Assembly: GCA_025800435.1 (NCBI GenBank)
Contig: JAOXRV010000825.1
Location: 1-11,508, forward strand
DNA: 11,508 nt
Origin: Cellvibrionaceae bacterium
GTDB lineage: Bacteria > Pseudomonadota > Gammaproteobacteria > Pseudomonadales > Cellvibrionaceae
Direction of reading: 5' to 3'
The position numbers were made by a program, and so were the translations under genes. Below the pieces are notes generated by a model. That model saw only the letters and a program-made list of their open reading frames with translations. It did not search any database and was not told the DNA's origin. This document shows positions 1-7,098 of the stretch, in pieces (positions within the stretch are counted from its first letter, which is position 1; each line of letters opens with the position of its first letter).

Positions 1-312
1 GTCATTCATCTGGGATGCCCGTCACCGGACACCTCAAGCGACCTACCCGAATCCAGCGCGGGCCACGCCTATAGGATTCCTATTTGGTCTTGCTCCGAGT
101 GGGGTTTACCATCGCCGCAGACTGTTGCCAGCTGCGCGGTGCGCTCTTACCGCACCTTTTCAACCTTACCGGTCGCTAAGCGACTTAGGCGGTATACTTT
201 CTGCTGCACTTTCCGTGGGCTCTCGCCCCCCAGGCGTTACCTGGCACCCTGCCCTTCGGAGCCCGGACTTTCCTCCCCCGCCGAAGCGGAAGCGACTGTC
301 CAGCCATCTTTT
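1..312 (-). ncRNA. rnpB: RNase P RNA (type A), 3' end cut by window edge
   Basis: Catalytic RNA of RNase P, which removes 5' leaders from tRNA precursors. Read on the minus strand, it shows the near-invariant block GAGGAAAGTCCGGGCTCC (258–275, first half of helix P4), followed by the CAGGGTGCCAGGTAACGCC stretch and GTGCGGTAAGAGCGCACCG. The conserved region around AGCAAGACCAAATAGG lies at about 80–106, and AGATGAATGAC (CR V region) sits at 1–11. The order and spacing match bacterial type A rnpB as I remember the E. coli molecule. The 3' half of P4 and the 3' end (probably about 30–40 bases) fall outside the window. The 5' end is inferred from the promoter-like hexamers upstream and could be off by a few bases. 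Short ORFs across this region are meaningless. Placement directly downstream of rsmI matches Pseudomonas. Confidence 0.96.
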
Positions 313-320
313 CGCTGTTA

Positions 321-349
321 ACCTTAACTAAGACCATCGCCCTATGCAA
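321..349 (-). promoter_or_regulatory. Candidate promoter of rnpB
   Basis: Read on the minus strand, TTGCAT (344–349) resembles a -35 box. It lies 17 bases before TAAGGT (321–326), a weak -10 box. Initiation 7–9 bases further on would give a transcript starting near 312–314, just where the RNase P RNA should begin. The -35 is good and the -10 is poor (3 of 6), so the call rests mostly on position. Confidence 0.4.
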
Positions 350-362
350 GCCTGTATTGGCC

Positions 363-374
363 GGGCAAACGCCC
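363..374 (-). other. Short GC hairpin after rsmI
   Basis: GGGC–4 bases–GCCC lies just beyond the rsmI stop, in the 68-base gap before rnpB. There is no T-run after it on the minus strand, so it is a weak candidate for termination. RsmI transcripts may run on into rnpB. Apart from this hairpin and the rnpB promoter candidate, the gap holds nothing I recognise. Confidence 0.2.
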
Positions 375-380
375 CAGAAT

Positions 381-1229
381 TCAGTCTGGCTTCTGATCCA
401 GCGCCCACTGGTACAGCACTTTTTTGCGCAGGCCGGTAATCTCAGCACCGAGGCTGGCGGCCTGTTTTAGCGATAGCTCAGCCAGCAGGCACTCCATAAT
501 CCGCTCGGCCTCGGGCTCGATAGTGTCGACCACCGGCTCGGCGCCATGCACCAAGATAACCATTTCACCCTTGCGCTGGTTGGGGTCGGCCCGCACCTGG
601 GCCAACACCTCGGCAGCACTGCCTGCCAACAGGGTTTCAAAGGTTTTGGTCAGCTCCCTGGCCAATACCAATTCGCGCTCAAAGCCAAAGGTGGCCACCA
701 TATCGGCCAGGCAATCTTCAATGCGGTGGGGCGCCTCGTAAAAGATTAAGGTGCGTGTCTCCTTGGCCAGCTCAGCCAGGGCTCGGCTTCGGGCGCCGGC
801 CTTGGCCGGCAAAAAGCCCTCAAAACAAAACCGGTTGGAGGGTAAGCCCGCCACCGATAAGGCCGCCGCCATGGCACAGGCGCCGGGCACCGGCACCACC
901 TTAATGCCCGCATCCCTGGCCAGCTTAACCAGGCGATAACCGGGGTCGCTTATCAAGGGGGTACCCGCATCGCTAATCAGTGCCAGCTGCTGGCCAGTTG
1001 CCAGGGCATCGAGCAAAGCCTGGGTTTTGTGTTCATCACTGTGGTCGTGATAGGCAACCAGAGGGGTGTCGATACCAAAGTGCTGGCACAGGCGGGCGCT
1101 GTGACGGGTATCTTCGGCGGCAATCCGATCCACCTGGGCCAATACTTCTAAGGCGCGCTGGCTAATATCGGCCAAATTGCCAATAGGCGTCGCGACAATA
1201 TACAAACAGGGCTCGGCATTAGTCGCCAT
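381..1229 (-). CDS. rsmI: 16S rRNA (cytidine-1402-2'-O)-methyltransferase RsmI
   Basis: A 282-residue cytoplasmic SAM-dependent enzyme of the tetrapyrrole methylase fold. By family knowledge it 2'-O-methylates C1402 of 16S rRNA in the ribosomal P site, alongside the N4-methyltransferase RsmH. Visible signatures in order are VATPIGNL (residues 12–19, family hallmark), AAEDTRHS (37–44), the SAM-site loop SDAGTPLISDPG (86–97) and FEGFLPAK (136–143), followed by FYEAPHRI. The length is typical. The ATG at 1229 has AAGGTG five bases upstream, a convincing ribosome-binding site. It is transcribed away from lpoA, and the divergent rsmI/lpoA pair next to rnpB is the usual gammaproteobacterial arrangement. 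I see no damage or oddity. Confidence 0.97.
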   Translation of the reverse strand: MATNAEPCLYIVATPIGNLADISQRALEVLAQVDRIAAEDTRHSARLCQHFGIDTPLVAYHDHSDEHKTQALLDALATGQQLALISDAGTPLISDPGYRLVKLARDAGIKVVPVPGACAMAAALSVAGLPSNRFCFEGFLPAKAGARSRALAELAKETRTLIFYEAPHRIEDCLADMVATFGFERELVLARELTKTFETLLAGSAAEVLAQVRADPNQRKGEMVILVHGAEPVVDTIEPEAERIMECLLAELSLKQAASLGAEITGLRKKVLYQWALDQKPD

Positions 1230-1258
1230 AATTCACCTTATATTCATGACTGGCGGGC

Positions 1259-1267
1259 AGTATACCA
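1259..1267 (-). promoter_or_regulatory. Extended -10 promoter element for rsmI
   Basis: Read on the minus strand, TGG-TATACT is an extended -10 (TGn + 5 of 6 consensus) about 30 bases before the rsmI ATG. No good -35 lies 17 bases further upstream, which fits an extended -10 promoter. It is a sequence match only. I could not choose a convincing lpoA promoter on the plus strand of the same 114-base gap. Confidence 0.45.
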
Positions 1268-1343
1268 GTGTCCTGTGTTAGTCTCCCCTCCCGGGAGTTG
1301 CTATCATCTCCATAATCCTACAATTTGAACCCAGCTGTGCCCT

Positions 1344-3254
1344 ATGCCCTGTCAGATACCCAATAAACTGCTTAGCCGTACCTCTGTTCTCGCCATCGCC
1401 CTGAGCCTGTGGGGCTGCGGCACCACCCCCAGCTATGAGGCCGGCAGCTACAGCCAGGCCCCGCGCGAAGTGGAGGCGCCGCGCGAAAGTGTATCGGCGC
1501 TGCTGGCCAAGGCCAAAACCGCCACCCCCAAACAGGCCGCCGGCTATCAGCTGCAAGCGGCCCTGCAACTGGGCGATAAAGGCGAGACAGAATGGGCCCA
1601 AAAGCTGTTAAAAGACATGGACCGCGCCCAGCTGGATGATCGCCAGTTTGTCGATTACAGCCTGCTGATGAGCCACCTAGCAATGGAGGATGGCTCCTAT
1701 TTTTTGGCCCGCGAGACGCTAACCCGGGGCCGCCTGGAACAGCTCAAGCCAATCCTAAGCCAGGCCCAAAAACAGCGCCTGGGCGAGCTTAAAGCCACCC
1801 TGTTTACCCTGCTGGGGGAAACCCGCGCCAGTGTCGCAGAGCGACTGACCCTAGAGCAGTGGCTGGCCCCCGAGCAGCGCGCCGACAACCGCCAGGCCCT
1901 GTGGCAAACCCTGATGATGGAAACCCCAAGCCAATTGCAAAAGCTGCTGCAAAGCAGCTCCAGCGGCGATGCTAAAGGTTGGTACGAGCTGGCCTTGCTG
2001 GCTAAAACCCAGGTCGGTAGTATCGACGCCCAACGCCGTGCGGTGGCCGATTGGCGGTTGCGCAACCCCGGCCATCCGGCCGCCCAAAACCTGCCCCAAG
2101 ATTTGCAAATGCTGGCCCAACTGGCGGCTGACAAAGCCCAAAAAGTAGCACTGCTACTGCCCACCCAAGGCAAACTTGGCAAGGCCGGCAGCGCCATTCG
2201 CGACGGTTTTATGGCCGCTTACTACCGCGCCATGGCCCAGGGTGACTCGGGCACCGAGCTACTGTTTTTTGATACCAGCAGCGGCGATATCGTACAGCGC
2301 TATCAACAAGCAGTAGCCGCCGGCGCCCAGGTGGTGATCGGCCCCCTCGACAAGCGCAACCTCAAGCGCCTAAATCAGCAGCCGGATTTACCAGTACCGG
2401 TGCTGGCCATGAACTATATTGAACCACCTTCCAATAAGCGCGGCTTGAGCCTGCAACAGGAATACAACCCCCAGCTCTATCAAGTCGGCCTGGCGGTGGA
2501 AGATGAAGCCCGCCAGTGCGCCCAGCGCGCCCACCTTGAGGGCCACCGCCGCGCAATGATCCTGGCCCCGCAGGGCCAGTGGGGCAACCGCGGCGCCCGC
2601 GCCTTTCGCGAGGAGTGGGAGGCCCTGGGTGGCGAAGTCGTGGGGGATGAGCGCTTTACCGGCAACGGTGACTATTCGCGGGTGATTGAAAACAGCCTGC
2701 AGCTGCAACAGAGCCGCTACCGCCACCGCACCCTGCAGCGCATTGTCGGCCAAAACCTGGAGTTTGAGCCGCGCCGGCGCCAGGATGTACACATGATCTT
2801 TTTGCTCGGCCGCCCCAACCAGGCCAAGCAGGTAAAACCAACCCTGGCGTTCCACTATGCCGGCCATCTACCGGTGTATGCCACCAGCCATATCTACAAT
2901 GGCAAACCCGACCCCAAGGGCAATCGCGATATTAACGATATTCGCTTTACTGCCCTGCCCTGGCAGCTGAACCTGGACAGCCCCGAGCGCCGCGCCATCG
3001 ACCAGCACGCCAACCCCCAAACCGCCTACCAGCAGTTGTACGCCCTGGGCAGCGATAGCTTTCGCCTTTACCCGCGCTTGCGCCAGCTGGCGCAGGTACC
3101 CGGCCTGCAAATTCAGGGCAGCACCGGCAAGCTGCAAATGCTGGCCAATGGCCAACTGGCGCGCCAGCAACAGTGGGCTCAAATTCAGCGCGGCCGGGCC
3201 GAGCTATTGCCCACCGCAGTGGTGCCTCTGAGCGATGAGGCGGTCAAGCGATAG
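1344..3254 (+). CDS. lpoA: Penicillin-binding protein activator LpoA (LppC family lipoprotein)
   Basis: Outer-membrane lipoprotein that, by family knowledge, reaches through the periplasm to stimulate the transpeptidase of PBP1A (peptidoglycan synthesis). The 636-residue product compares with about 680 in E. coli. It begins with a lipoprotein signal: positive N-region (K8, R12), hydrophobic stretch 13–23, and lipobox LWGC with Cys25 as the lipidated residue. Trp in the lipobox is slightly off consensus. A helical, Gln/Leu-rich TPR-like N-terminal domain spans about 50–255. Near 267, KVALLLPTQG opens the periplasmic-binding-protein-like C-terminal domain, which is the LppC signature. No strong Shine–Dalgarno precedes the ATG, but it places the signal peptide correctly. 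It is the first gene of the lpoA–yraN–diaA–dolP cluster, and yraN starts inside its last 20 bases. Confidence 0.93.
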   Translation: MPCQIPNKLLSRTSVLAIALSLWGCGTTPSYEAGSYSQAPREVEAPRESVSALLAKAKTATPKQAAGYQLQAALQLGDKGETEWAQKLLKDMDRAQLDDRQFVDYSLLMSHLAMEDGSYFLARETLTRGRLEQLKPILSQAQKQRLGELKATLFTLLGETRASVAERLTLEQWLAPEQRADNRQALWQTLMMETPSQLQKLLQSSSSGDAKGWYELALLAKTQVGSIDAQRRAVADWRLRNPGHPAAQNLPQDLQMLAQLAADKAQKVALLLPTQGKLGKAGSAIRDGFMAAYYRAMAQGDSGTELLFFDTSSGDIVQRYQQAVAAGAQVVIGPLDKRNLKRLNQQPDLPVPVLAMNYIEPPSNKRGLSLQQEYNPQLYQVGLAVEDEARQCAQRAHLEGHRRAMILAPQGQWGNRGARAFREEWEALGGEVVGDERFTGNGDYSRVIENSLQLQQSRYRHRTLQRIVGQNLEFEPRRRQDVHMIFLLGRPNQAKQVKPTLAFHYAGHLPVYATSHIYNGKPDPKGNRDINDIRFTALPWQLNLDSPERRAIDQHANPQTAYQQLYALGSDSFRLYPRLRQLAQVPGLQIQGSTGKLQMLANGQLARQQQWAQIQRGRAELLPTAVVPLSDEAVKR

Positions 3255-3621
3255 CCGCAGCACCGGCGCCGGGGCGGAGGCCCTGGCGGCCGACTATTTG
3301 CGCCAGCGGGGCCTCAAGTTAATTCAGCGCAACTACCATTGCCGCCACGGCGAACTCGACCTAATTATGCGCGCACAGCGCGAATGGGTATTTGTGGAAG
3401 TGCGAGCACGCAGCCCCAGCCATTACAGCAGCGCAATTGAATCCATCGGCCCACACAAACGCCGCAAGCTGATCGCCAGCGCCGAGTATTTTTTACAACA
3501 GCGGGGGCAGAGCGAGGCCCCCTGCCGTTTTGATGTGGTGGCGGTTTTACTTCGACCCGGGCGAGCAGCTGAGATAGAATGGCTGGACAATGCCTTTGAT
3601 GCCGGCGACGTTTATTATTAA
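3235..3621 (+). CDS. yraN: UPF0102 family protein YraN, putative nuclease fold
   Basis: A 128-residue cytoplasmic protein of the UPF0102/YraN family. The family has a restriction-endonuclease-like fold, but its cellular role is not settled. Motifs seen are GAGAEALAADYL (11–22, matching the family's GxxxExxAxxYL), GELDLI (39–44), FVEVRAR (53–59) and RFDVV (98–102). D42 and the E55-V-R57 pair sit where PD-(D/E)xK nucleases keep their catalytic residues, with Arg in place of Lys, as is common in this family. The ATG overlaps the end of lpoA by 20 bases in another frame, and only a weak GAG precedes it, so translational coupling to lpoA is likely. Length and position between lpoA and diaA are as expected. 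Confidence 0.92.
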   Translation: MRRSSDSRSTGAGAEALAADYLRQRGLKLIQRNYHCRHGELDLIMRAQREWVFVEVRARSPSHYSSAIESIGPHKRRKLIASAEYFLQQRGQSEAPCRFDVVAVLLRPGRAAEIEWLDNAFDAGDVYY

Positions 3622-3641
3622 CAGCCCAGTAAGTAGAACCT

Positions 3642-4238
3642 ATGGAGCAACACGTAATCACCCTATTTCACCGCAGCATTGAAGCCAAGATGCAGGTGGG
3701 TGAGCAATTGGCGCCGCTGATTGCTGAGGCCAGCGAGATGATTGTGCACGCACTGGTGGGCAATAATAAAATACTGCTGTGTGGTAACGGCAGCAGCTCG
3801 GCCATCGCCCAGGTGTTCTCGGCCAATTTAATCAACCGCTTTGAGCAAGAGCGTCCGGGCCTGCCGGCGCTGACACTGGGTACCGATGCCACCTCCCTTT
3901 CAGCCATTGCCGATGTCGCCAGCTACAGTGATGTCTACGCCAAGCAGGTGCGCGCCCTGGGTGTGCCCGGCGATATACTGGTGATTATCTCCACCAGCGG
4001 CAAGCCCGGCAATTTAATTCAGGCGGTACAGGCCGCCCACGATCGAGACATGAGCGTGATCGCCCTTACCGGCTGTGACGGCGGGGATATTTCTGCGCTG
4101 CTTGATGTCAACGATATTGAGCTGCAAGTGCCACTGGATTCGCGCCCGCGCATTCACGAGGTACATATGCTCAGTGTTTTTTGTTTATGCGACCTTATAG
4201 ACCAACAGTTATTTGGAGTTAGCCCCGCTTATGATTAA
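3642..4238 (+). CDS. diaA: DnaA initiator-associating protein DiaA (SIS domain)
   Basis: A 198-residue single SIS (sugar isomerase) domain protein related to GmhA. In E. coli, DiaA forms a tetramer that binds several DnaA molecules and promotes timely initiation at oriC. Seen here are NKILLCGNGSSSA (42–54, the phosphosugar-binding loop), INRFEQERPGLPAL (64–77), VYAKQVRALG (98–107), ISTSGKPGN (116–124), VIALTG (139–144) and IHEVHMLSVFCLCDLIDQQLF (171–191). This series follows the E. coli DiaA sequence as I recall it better than GmhA. In some Pseudomonas annotations the same locus is called gmhA, so that label may be met. It starts 20 bases after yraN without a clear Shine–Dalgarno and overlaps the dolP start by 8 bases. 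Confidence 0.9.
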   Translation: MEQHVITLFHRSIEAKMQVGEQLAPLIAEASEMIVHALVGNNKILLCGNGSSSAIAQVFSANLINRFEQERPGLPALTLGTDATSLSAIADVASYSDVYAKQVRALGVPGDILVIISTSGKPGNLIQAVQAAHDRDMSVIALTGCDGGDISALLDVNDIELQVPLDSRPRIHEVHMLSVFCLCDLIDQQLFGVSPAYD

Positions 4239-4815
4239 GACCACAGGACCCGTAAAGCTACTTATGGCCACACTGTGTGTGAGCCTCGGCGCCTGCACCT
4301 CGATCATTGACGCCACCACCAGCAAACCCATCCAGATGGACCCGAGCAAACGCACCATCGGTACCTATATCAACGATGAGCAGCTCGAAACCATTGCCGA
4401 GGTCAACCTGAAAAAAGCCAGCCCCGAGCTGGAAGATGCCCATATCAACGTCAACGCCTTTAAAGGCGTGGTTCTGGTTACCGGCGAAGTGCCCAACCAA
4501 GCGGCCCGGGAGCTGGCCACCAGCACCCTGCGCAAACTGCATATGGTGCGCCAGGTTTACAACGAACTGCAGATTCAAGGCAATACCGCCTTTTTGGGGC
4601 GCACCAACGACACTTGGATCAGCTCCAAAGTGAAAACCAAATTGATCGCCTATAAAGATATCGACAGCAGCCGGGTCAAGGTCGTGACCGAAAACGGCGT
4701 GGTCTACCTGATGGGCGCCCTCAGCCGGGCCCAGGCCGATAAAGTGACCAGTGCAGTGGCCCAGATCGGCGGGGTGCAAAAGGTAGTGCGCTGTTTTGAG
4801 TATATCGACGCCTGA
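4231..4815 (+). CDS. dolP: Outer-membrane lipoprotein DolP, two BON domains (YraP)
   Basis: A 194-residue lipoprotein. In E. coli, DolP (YraP) binds anionic phospholipid at the division site and supports outer-membrane integrity. I take the ATG at 4231, which overlaps diaA by 8 bases. GGAG lies 12 bases upstream (slightly long spacing). An in-frame TTG at 4213 is possible but would put acidic residues before the signal peptide. The signal peptide is MIKTTGPVKLLMATLCVSLG, with lipobox LGAC and Cys22. Thr follows the Cys, so there is no inner-membrane Asp retention signal. BON domain 1 covers about 48–116 (INVNAFKGVVLVTGEVPN) and BON domain 2 about 125–192 (NDTWISSKVKTKL, VKVVTENGVVYLMG). It is the last gene of the cluster and ends facing the methyltransferase operon. 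Confidence 0.93.
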   Translation: MIKTTGPVKLLMATLCVSLGACTSIIDATTSKPIQMDPSKRTIGTYINDEQLETIAEVNLKKASPELEDAHINVNAFKGVVLVTGEVPNQAARELATSTLRKLHMVRQVYNELQIQGNTAFLGRTNDTWISSKVKTKLIAYKDIDSSRVKVVTENGVVYLMGALSRAQADKVTSAVAQIGGVQKVVRCFEYIDA

Positions 4816-4862
4816 GCAAACCAGGGTTGAGTGAGTCTGTTAAGCAGCAGATGGGTAAGAGA

Positions 4863-4893
4863 TTCTGGGGGACGCGGTAAATACGCCCCCAGA
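4863..4893. repeat. REP-like GC-rich hairpin, copy 1
   Basis: TCTGGGGG (4864–4871) pairs perfectly with CCCCCAGA (4886–4893). Inside, CG/CG can extend the stem past one bulged A. The first 13 bases, TTCTGGGGGACGC, recur exactly at 10356–10368. The hairpin lies between convergent dolP and the methyltransferase gene. No U-run follows on either strand, so it is not a classic intrinsic terminator, although it could block RNA decay or read-through. The rest of the 124-base gap is A-rich (4914–4938) and has no other feature I recognise. Confidence 0.6.
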
Positions 4894-4939
4894 CTCGACA
4901 GAAAAGACACTTGTAAAAACTAAAAAACGACAAATAAAA

Positions 4940-5629
4940 CTACAAAGTTCGATAAAAATTCACCGTTTTAAACTCTTCAAACTCACCTAAATCGGGAAAG
5001 GTTATCGAGCGCTCAACGCCAATAGCCTCGTAACCCGGCTCTGAAAAATTGCGCACCCGGGAGTCGGCCACCAGGGTTTGCGGGAAGTGGCGACGAAATT
5101 TTTCCAATAGGGGTTTGTTTTCCCAGTCATAAAGTACATCCGCAGCCAGCACCAAATCTACCCCGGCATCGCTTAAATCAAAACAATCATCGCTGAGCAC
5201 CAAACGCGAGTCGCCGGCCAAACCATTTAAGACCGCATTGGCCTCGGTGGCGAGTAATGCCCCAGGGTCTAAATCGCTGGCGTACACTTTAGCGGCGCCG
5301 GCCATTAACGCCGCAATCGCCACCACCCCAGAGCCGGTGCCAAAATCGATCACGGTTTTGCCCTTTACCAGCTCAGGCTGATCCAGCAATTTGCGTGCGG
5401 TGGCCTGGCCGCTGGCCCAACAAAATGACCAATAGGCAGGCTGCTCAAATACCGCGGCGATGGTCTCCTCGCTCAGACGAGCATCCATAATGGCGGGGTC
5501 AACTAGCCACAGGGTGATCTCGTCCACATCAGGCAAGGCAGTGGGTACTAGTTCGGCGTGGGGTAAAGTCTGGCGAAAATGGGCCAGCAGCGCCTCGGGA
5601 GCTGCCGGCGTAGGTTTACAGCTAGTCAT
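4940..5629 (-). CDS. Class I SAM methyltransferase, ETF-beta lysine methyltransferase-like
   Basis: A 229-residue soluble Rossmann-fold methyltransferase. Motif I is VIDFGTGSG (93–101), the acidic ribose-binding motif is ASDLDP (117–122), and the post-II motif is ADVLYD (163–168). The segment YWSFCWASGQATARKLLD (66–83) before motif I, together with 'DVLYD', resembles the METTL20/ETFBKMT-type protein lysine methyltransferases, which trimethylate electron-transfer flavoprotein beta in mitochondria and some bacteria. PrmA (ribosomal L11) methyltransferases are more distant relatives, and automated annotation may say 'L11 methyltransferase-like'. The exact substrate is inference. The ATG overlaps the stop of the AI-2E gene by 8 bases (ATGACTAG) and has no strong Shine–Dalgarno, so translation is probably coupled. 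It is the last gene of the four-gene minus-strand operon. Confidence 0.8.
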   Translation of the reverse strand: MTSCKPTPAAPEALLAHFRQTLPHAELVPTALPDVDEITLWLVDPAIMDARLSEETIAAVFEQPAYWSFCWASGQATARKLLDQPELVKGKTVIDFGTGSGVVAIAALMAGAAKVYASDLDPGALLATEANAVLNGLAGDSRLVLSDDCFDLSDAGVDLVLAADVLYDWENKPLLEKFRRHFPQTLVADSRVRNFSEPGYEAIGVERSITFPDLGEFEEFKTVNFYRTL

Positions 5630-6728
5630 TCGCTTTGGAAGGCTCGTCTTCTGTCTCTAAGGGCTCTAATAAATCGATGCTATCGGGCTCTATACTCGGC
5701 TCACCCGAGCCTAGCAATACCCCAATCCAGTACGTGTCTTTATTACTTTCCAGGGCGATTTTAACGGTCATGGTCAGCGGCACCGATAACAGCATACCCA
5801 CCGGCCCCAATACCCAGCCCCAGAACACCAAGGACAAAAACACCACCAGTGCCGATAAGTTGAGGCCGCGCCCCATCACCCGGGGCTCAATGCCGTTGCC
5901 GACAATGGTATTAACCGCTAGATAACCGGCGCCGGTCAGTGCTGCGCTCAAGGGTCCAAGCTGCACCAGCGCCAATAACACCGCCGGAATCGCCGCCAGA
6001 ATTGAACCTAAGCTGGGTACAAAGTTCAATAAAAACGCCAGCAGTGCCCACATAAACGGGTAGTCAACACCGAGGATTAGCAGCCACACCAACACCAAAC
6101 CGCCAGTTAATAGGCTGATCCACATTTTGATCGCCATATAGTGATTGACCGATTCGGTAAAACGGTTGATGGCGCCGATACCCGAGGTTTTTTTGGCTAC
6201 TTTTAATTTATCGGAAAAGCCCACCTCTTCGGCCATAATAAAAATAACCGTCAGCAAAATTAAAAACGCTTCGGTCATTATATTGCCAAAGGAGGCCAGG
6301 GTATTGCCGGCGATACGCAGCGCGGCACCCGGGTCAATACTCTCAGTTAGGGCGGATGCTTCTAAGTCGATACCCAATGTTTGCAGCTTTTTGATCAGCC
6401 CCTGAAACATGGTCATCAGGCGCTCTTGATAGAGGGGGATATCCTGGCGAAACTCCGCTACCGAGCTGCCCACCACCGCACTGATACCGCCGACAATAGC
6501 GACGATAATGATAATAATTGAAACAATCGCCAGACCATTTGGCAGGCCCCGCTTTTTTAGCCACAGCAGCAGTGGTGAGCACACCACCGCAATAAACAGG
6601 GACAGTAAAAACGGCACTAAAATAGCCTCGGCCGCGCGCATGCCCGCCACCACCACCACAAAAGCGGCAGAGATTAAAATAAAGCGCGAAACCCCGGAAA
6701 ATTCGGGTGTGGCTTGAGTGGGCGTCAT
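5622..6728 (-). CDS. AI-2E family transporter (PerM/UPF0118)
   Basis: A 368-residue inner-membrane protein. Hydrophobic segments lie at about 14–30, 34–57, 65–88, 152–166, 202–221, 225–275 and 290–325, with a soluble linker (about 90–150) between the third and fourth. Family signatures are NFVPSLGSILAAIPAVL (235–251) and the closing IEPRVMGRGLNLSALVVFLS–VFWGWVLGPVGMLLSVPL (280–317). The family name comes from one E. coli member proposed to export autoinducer-2. Other members act as Na+/H+ antiporters or are uncharacterised, so no substrate is claimed. The tail (343–368) is very acidic. I chose the ATG at 6728, with AGGA seven bases upstream, over the TTG two codons earlier. It follows the small membrane-protein gene by 12 bases and overlaps the methyltransferase start. 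Confidence 0.9.
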   Translation of the reverse strand: MTPTQATPEFSGVSRFILISAAFVVVVAGMRAAEAILVPFLLSLFIAVVCSPLLLWLKKRGLPNGLAIVSIIIIIVAIVGGISAVVGSSVAEFRQDIPLYQERLMTMFQGLIKKLQTLGIDLEASALTESIDPGAALRIAGNTLASFGNIMTEAFLILLTVIFIMAEEVGFSDKLKVAKKTSGIGAINRFTESVNHYMAIKMWISLLTGGLVLVWLLILGVDYPFMWALLAFLLNFVPSLGSILAAIPAVLLALVQLGPLSAALTGAGYLAVNTIVGNGIEPRVMGRGLNLSALVVFLSLVFWGWVLGPVGMLLSVPLTMTVKIALESNKDTYWIGVLLGSGEPSIEPDSIDLLEPLETEDEPSKAND

Positions 6729-6740
6729 AGTCAAATCCTG

Positions 6741-7079
6741 TCAATCCTGTTGGCTTTGCAAGGTCTCCAGCAAAGCTTGTAAATGTTCAATGCCCTCGGC
6801 ACTTAGCAAATGACCGCTGCGGGTGCTGCCCAAATAGTACTGCTGCTCCAGTTCGACACAACGCAGCCGCACCCGTTCCAATTGTGCATCGTGGCGAATG
6901 GGCACACTGGTAAAAACCGACCAGTCATTGTCGCTGGCCTGGCCGTTTACCACCAGGCTTAAAAAACGCAGTACCGCTTCTCTATCGAGCTGATAGTGGG
7001 GGGTGCGCACCAAGCTTAACACCAGTAATACCAAACCCAGTATCGCAAGGCTAATTAATATCGCAATTAAGTAGTTCAC
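6741..7079 (-). CDS. Conserved hypothetical protein with one N-terminal membrane helix
   Basis: A 112-residue protein of unknown function. Residues 3–24 form one strongly hydrophobic helix, followed by Arg25 and a polar domain (26–112) probably facing the cytoplasm. The domain includes DWSVFTSVPIRHDAQLERVRLRC (52–74), which looks like a conserved signature, and a helical C-terminus (94–109). I have an impression of similar small proteins in other marine gammaproteobacteria but cannot name a family. The start is GTG at 7079, supported by GAGGTG a few bases upstream and by the position of the membrane helix. It is the second gene of the operon, 19 bases after the TSUP permease gene and 12 bases before the AI-2E gene. 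Confidence 0.75.
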   Translation of the reverse strand: MNYLIAILISLAILGLVLLVLSLVRTPHYQLDREAVLRFLSLVVNGQASDNDWSVFTSVPIRHDAQLERVRLRCVELEQQYYLGSTRSGHLLSAEGIEHLQALLETLQSQQD

Positions 7080-7098
7080 TAGGGCACCTCTGAATAAG

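Noticed and set aside
125..448. Short open frames on both strands across the RNase P RNA
   Set aside because: They lie in a strongly conserved structural RNA and have no recognisable protein features.
1697..2197. 166-codon minus-strand open frame inside lpoA, plus several others up to 159 codons
   Set aside because: Shadow frames of GC-rich coding sequence. Low-complexity Ala/Gly/Ser/Trp composition, no start signals, and lpoA in the other frame is clearly the gene.
4213..4230. TTG start for dolP adding six residues
   Set aside because: The ATG at 4231 gives a standard lipoprotein signal peptide. The extension would put MELAPL before it and use part of the likely ribosome-binding site.
4863..4893. 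Hairpin as a classic Rho-independent terminator for dolP or the methyltransferase gene
   Set aside because: No T-run follows the stem on either strand. The repeat interpretation is better supported by the second copy.
5622..6728. Reading the AI-2E family gene as proof of quorum-sensing export
   Set aside because: The family name derives from one proposed member, other members have different transport roles, and no lux/lsr gene is nearby.
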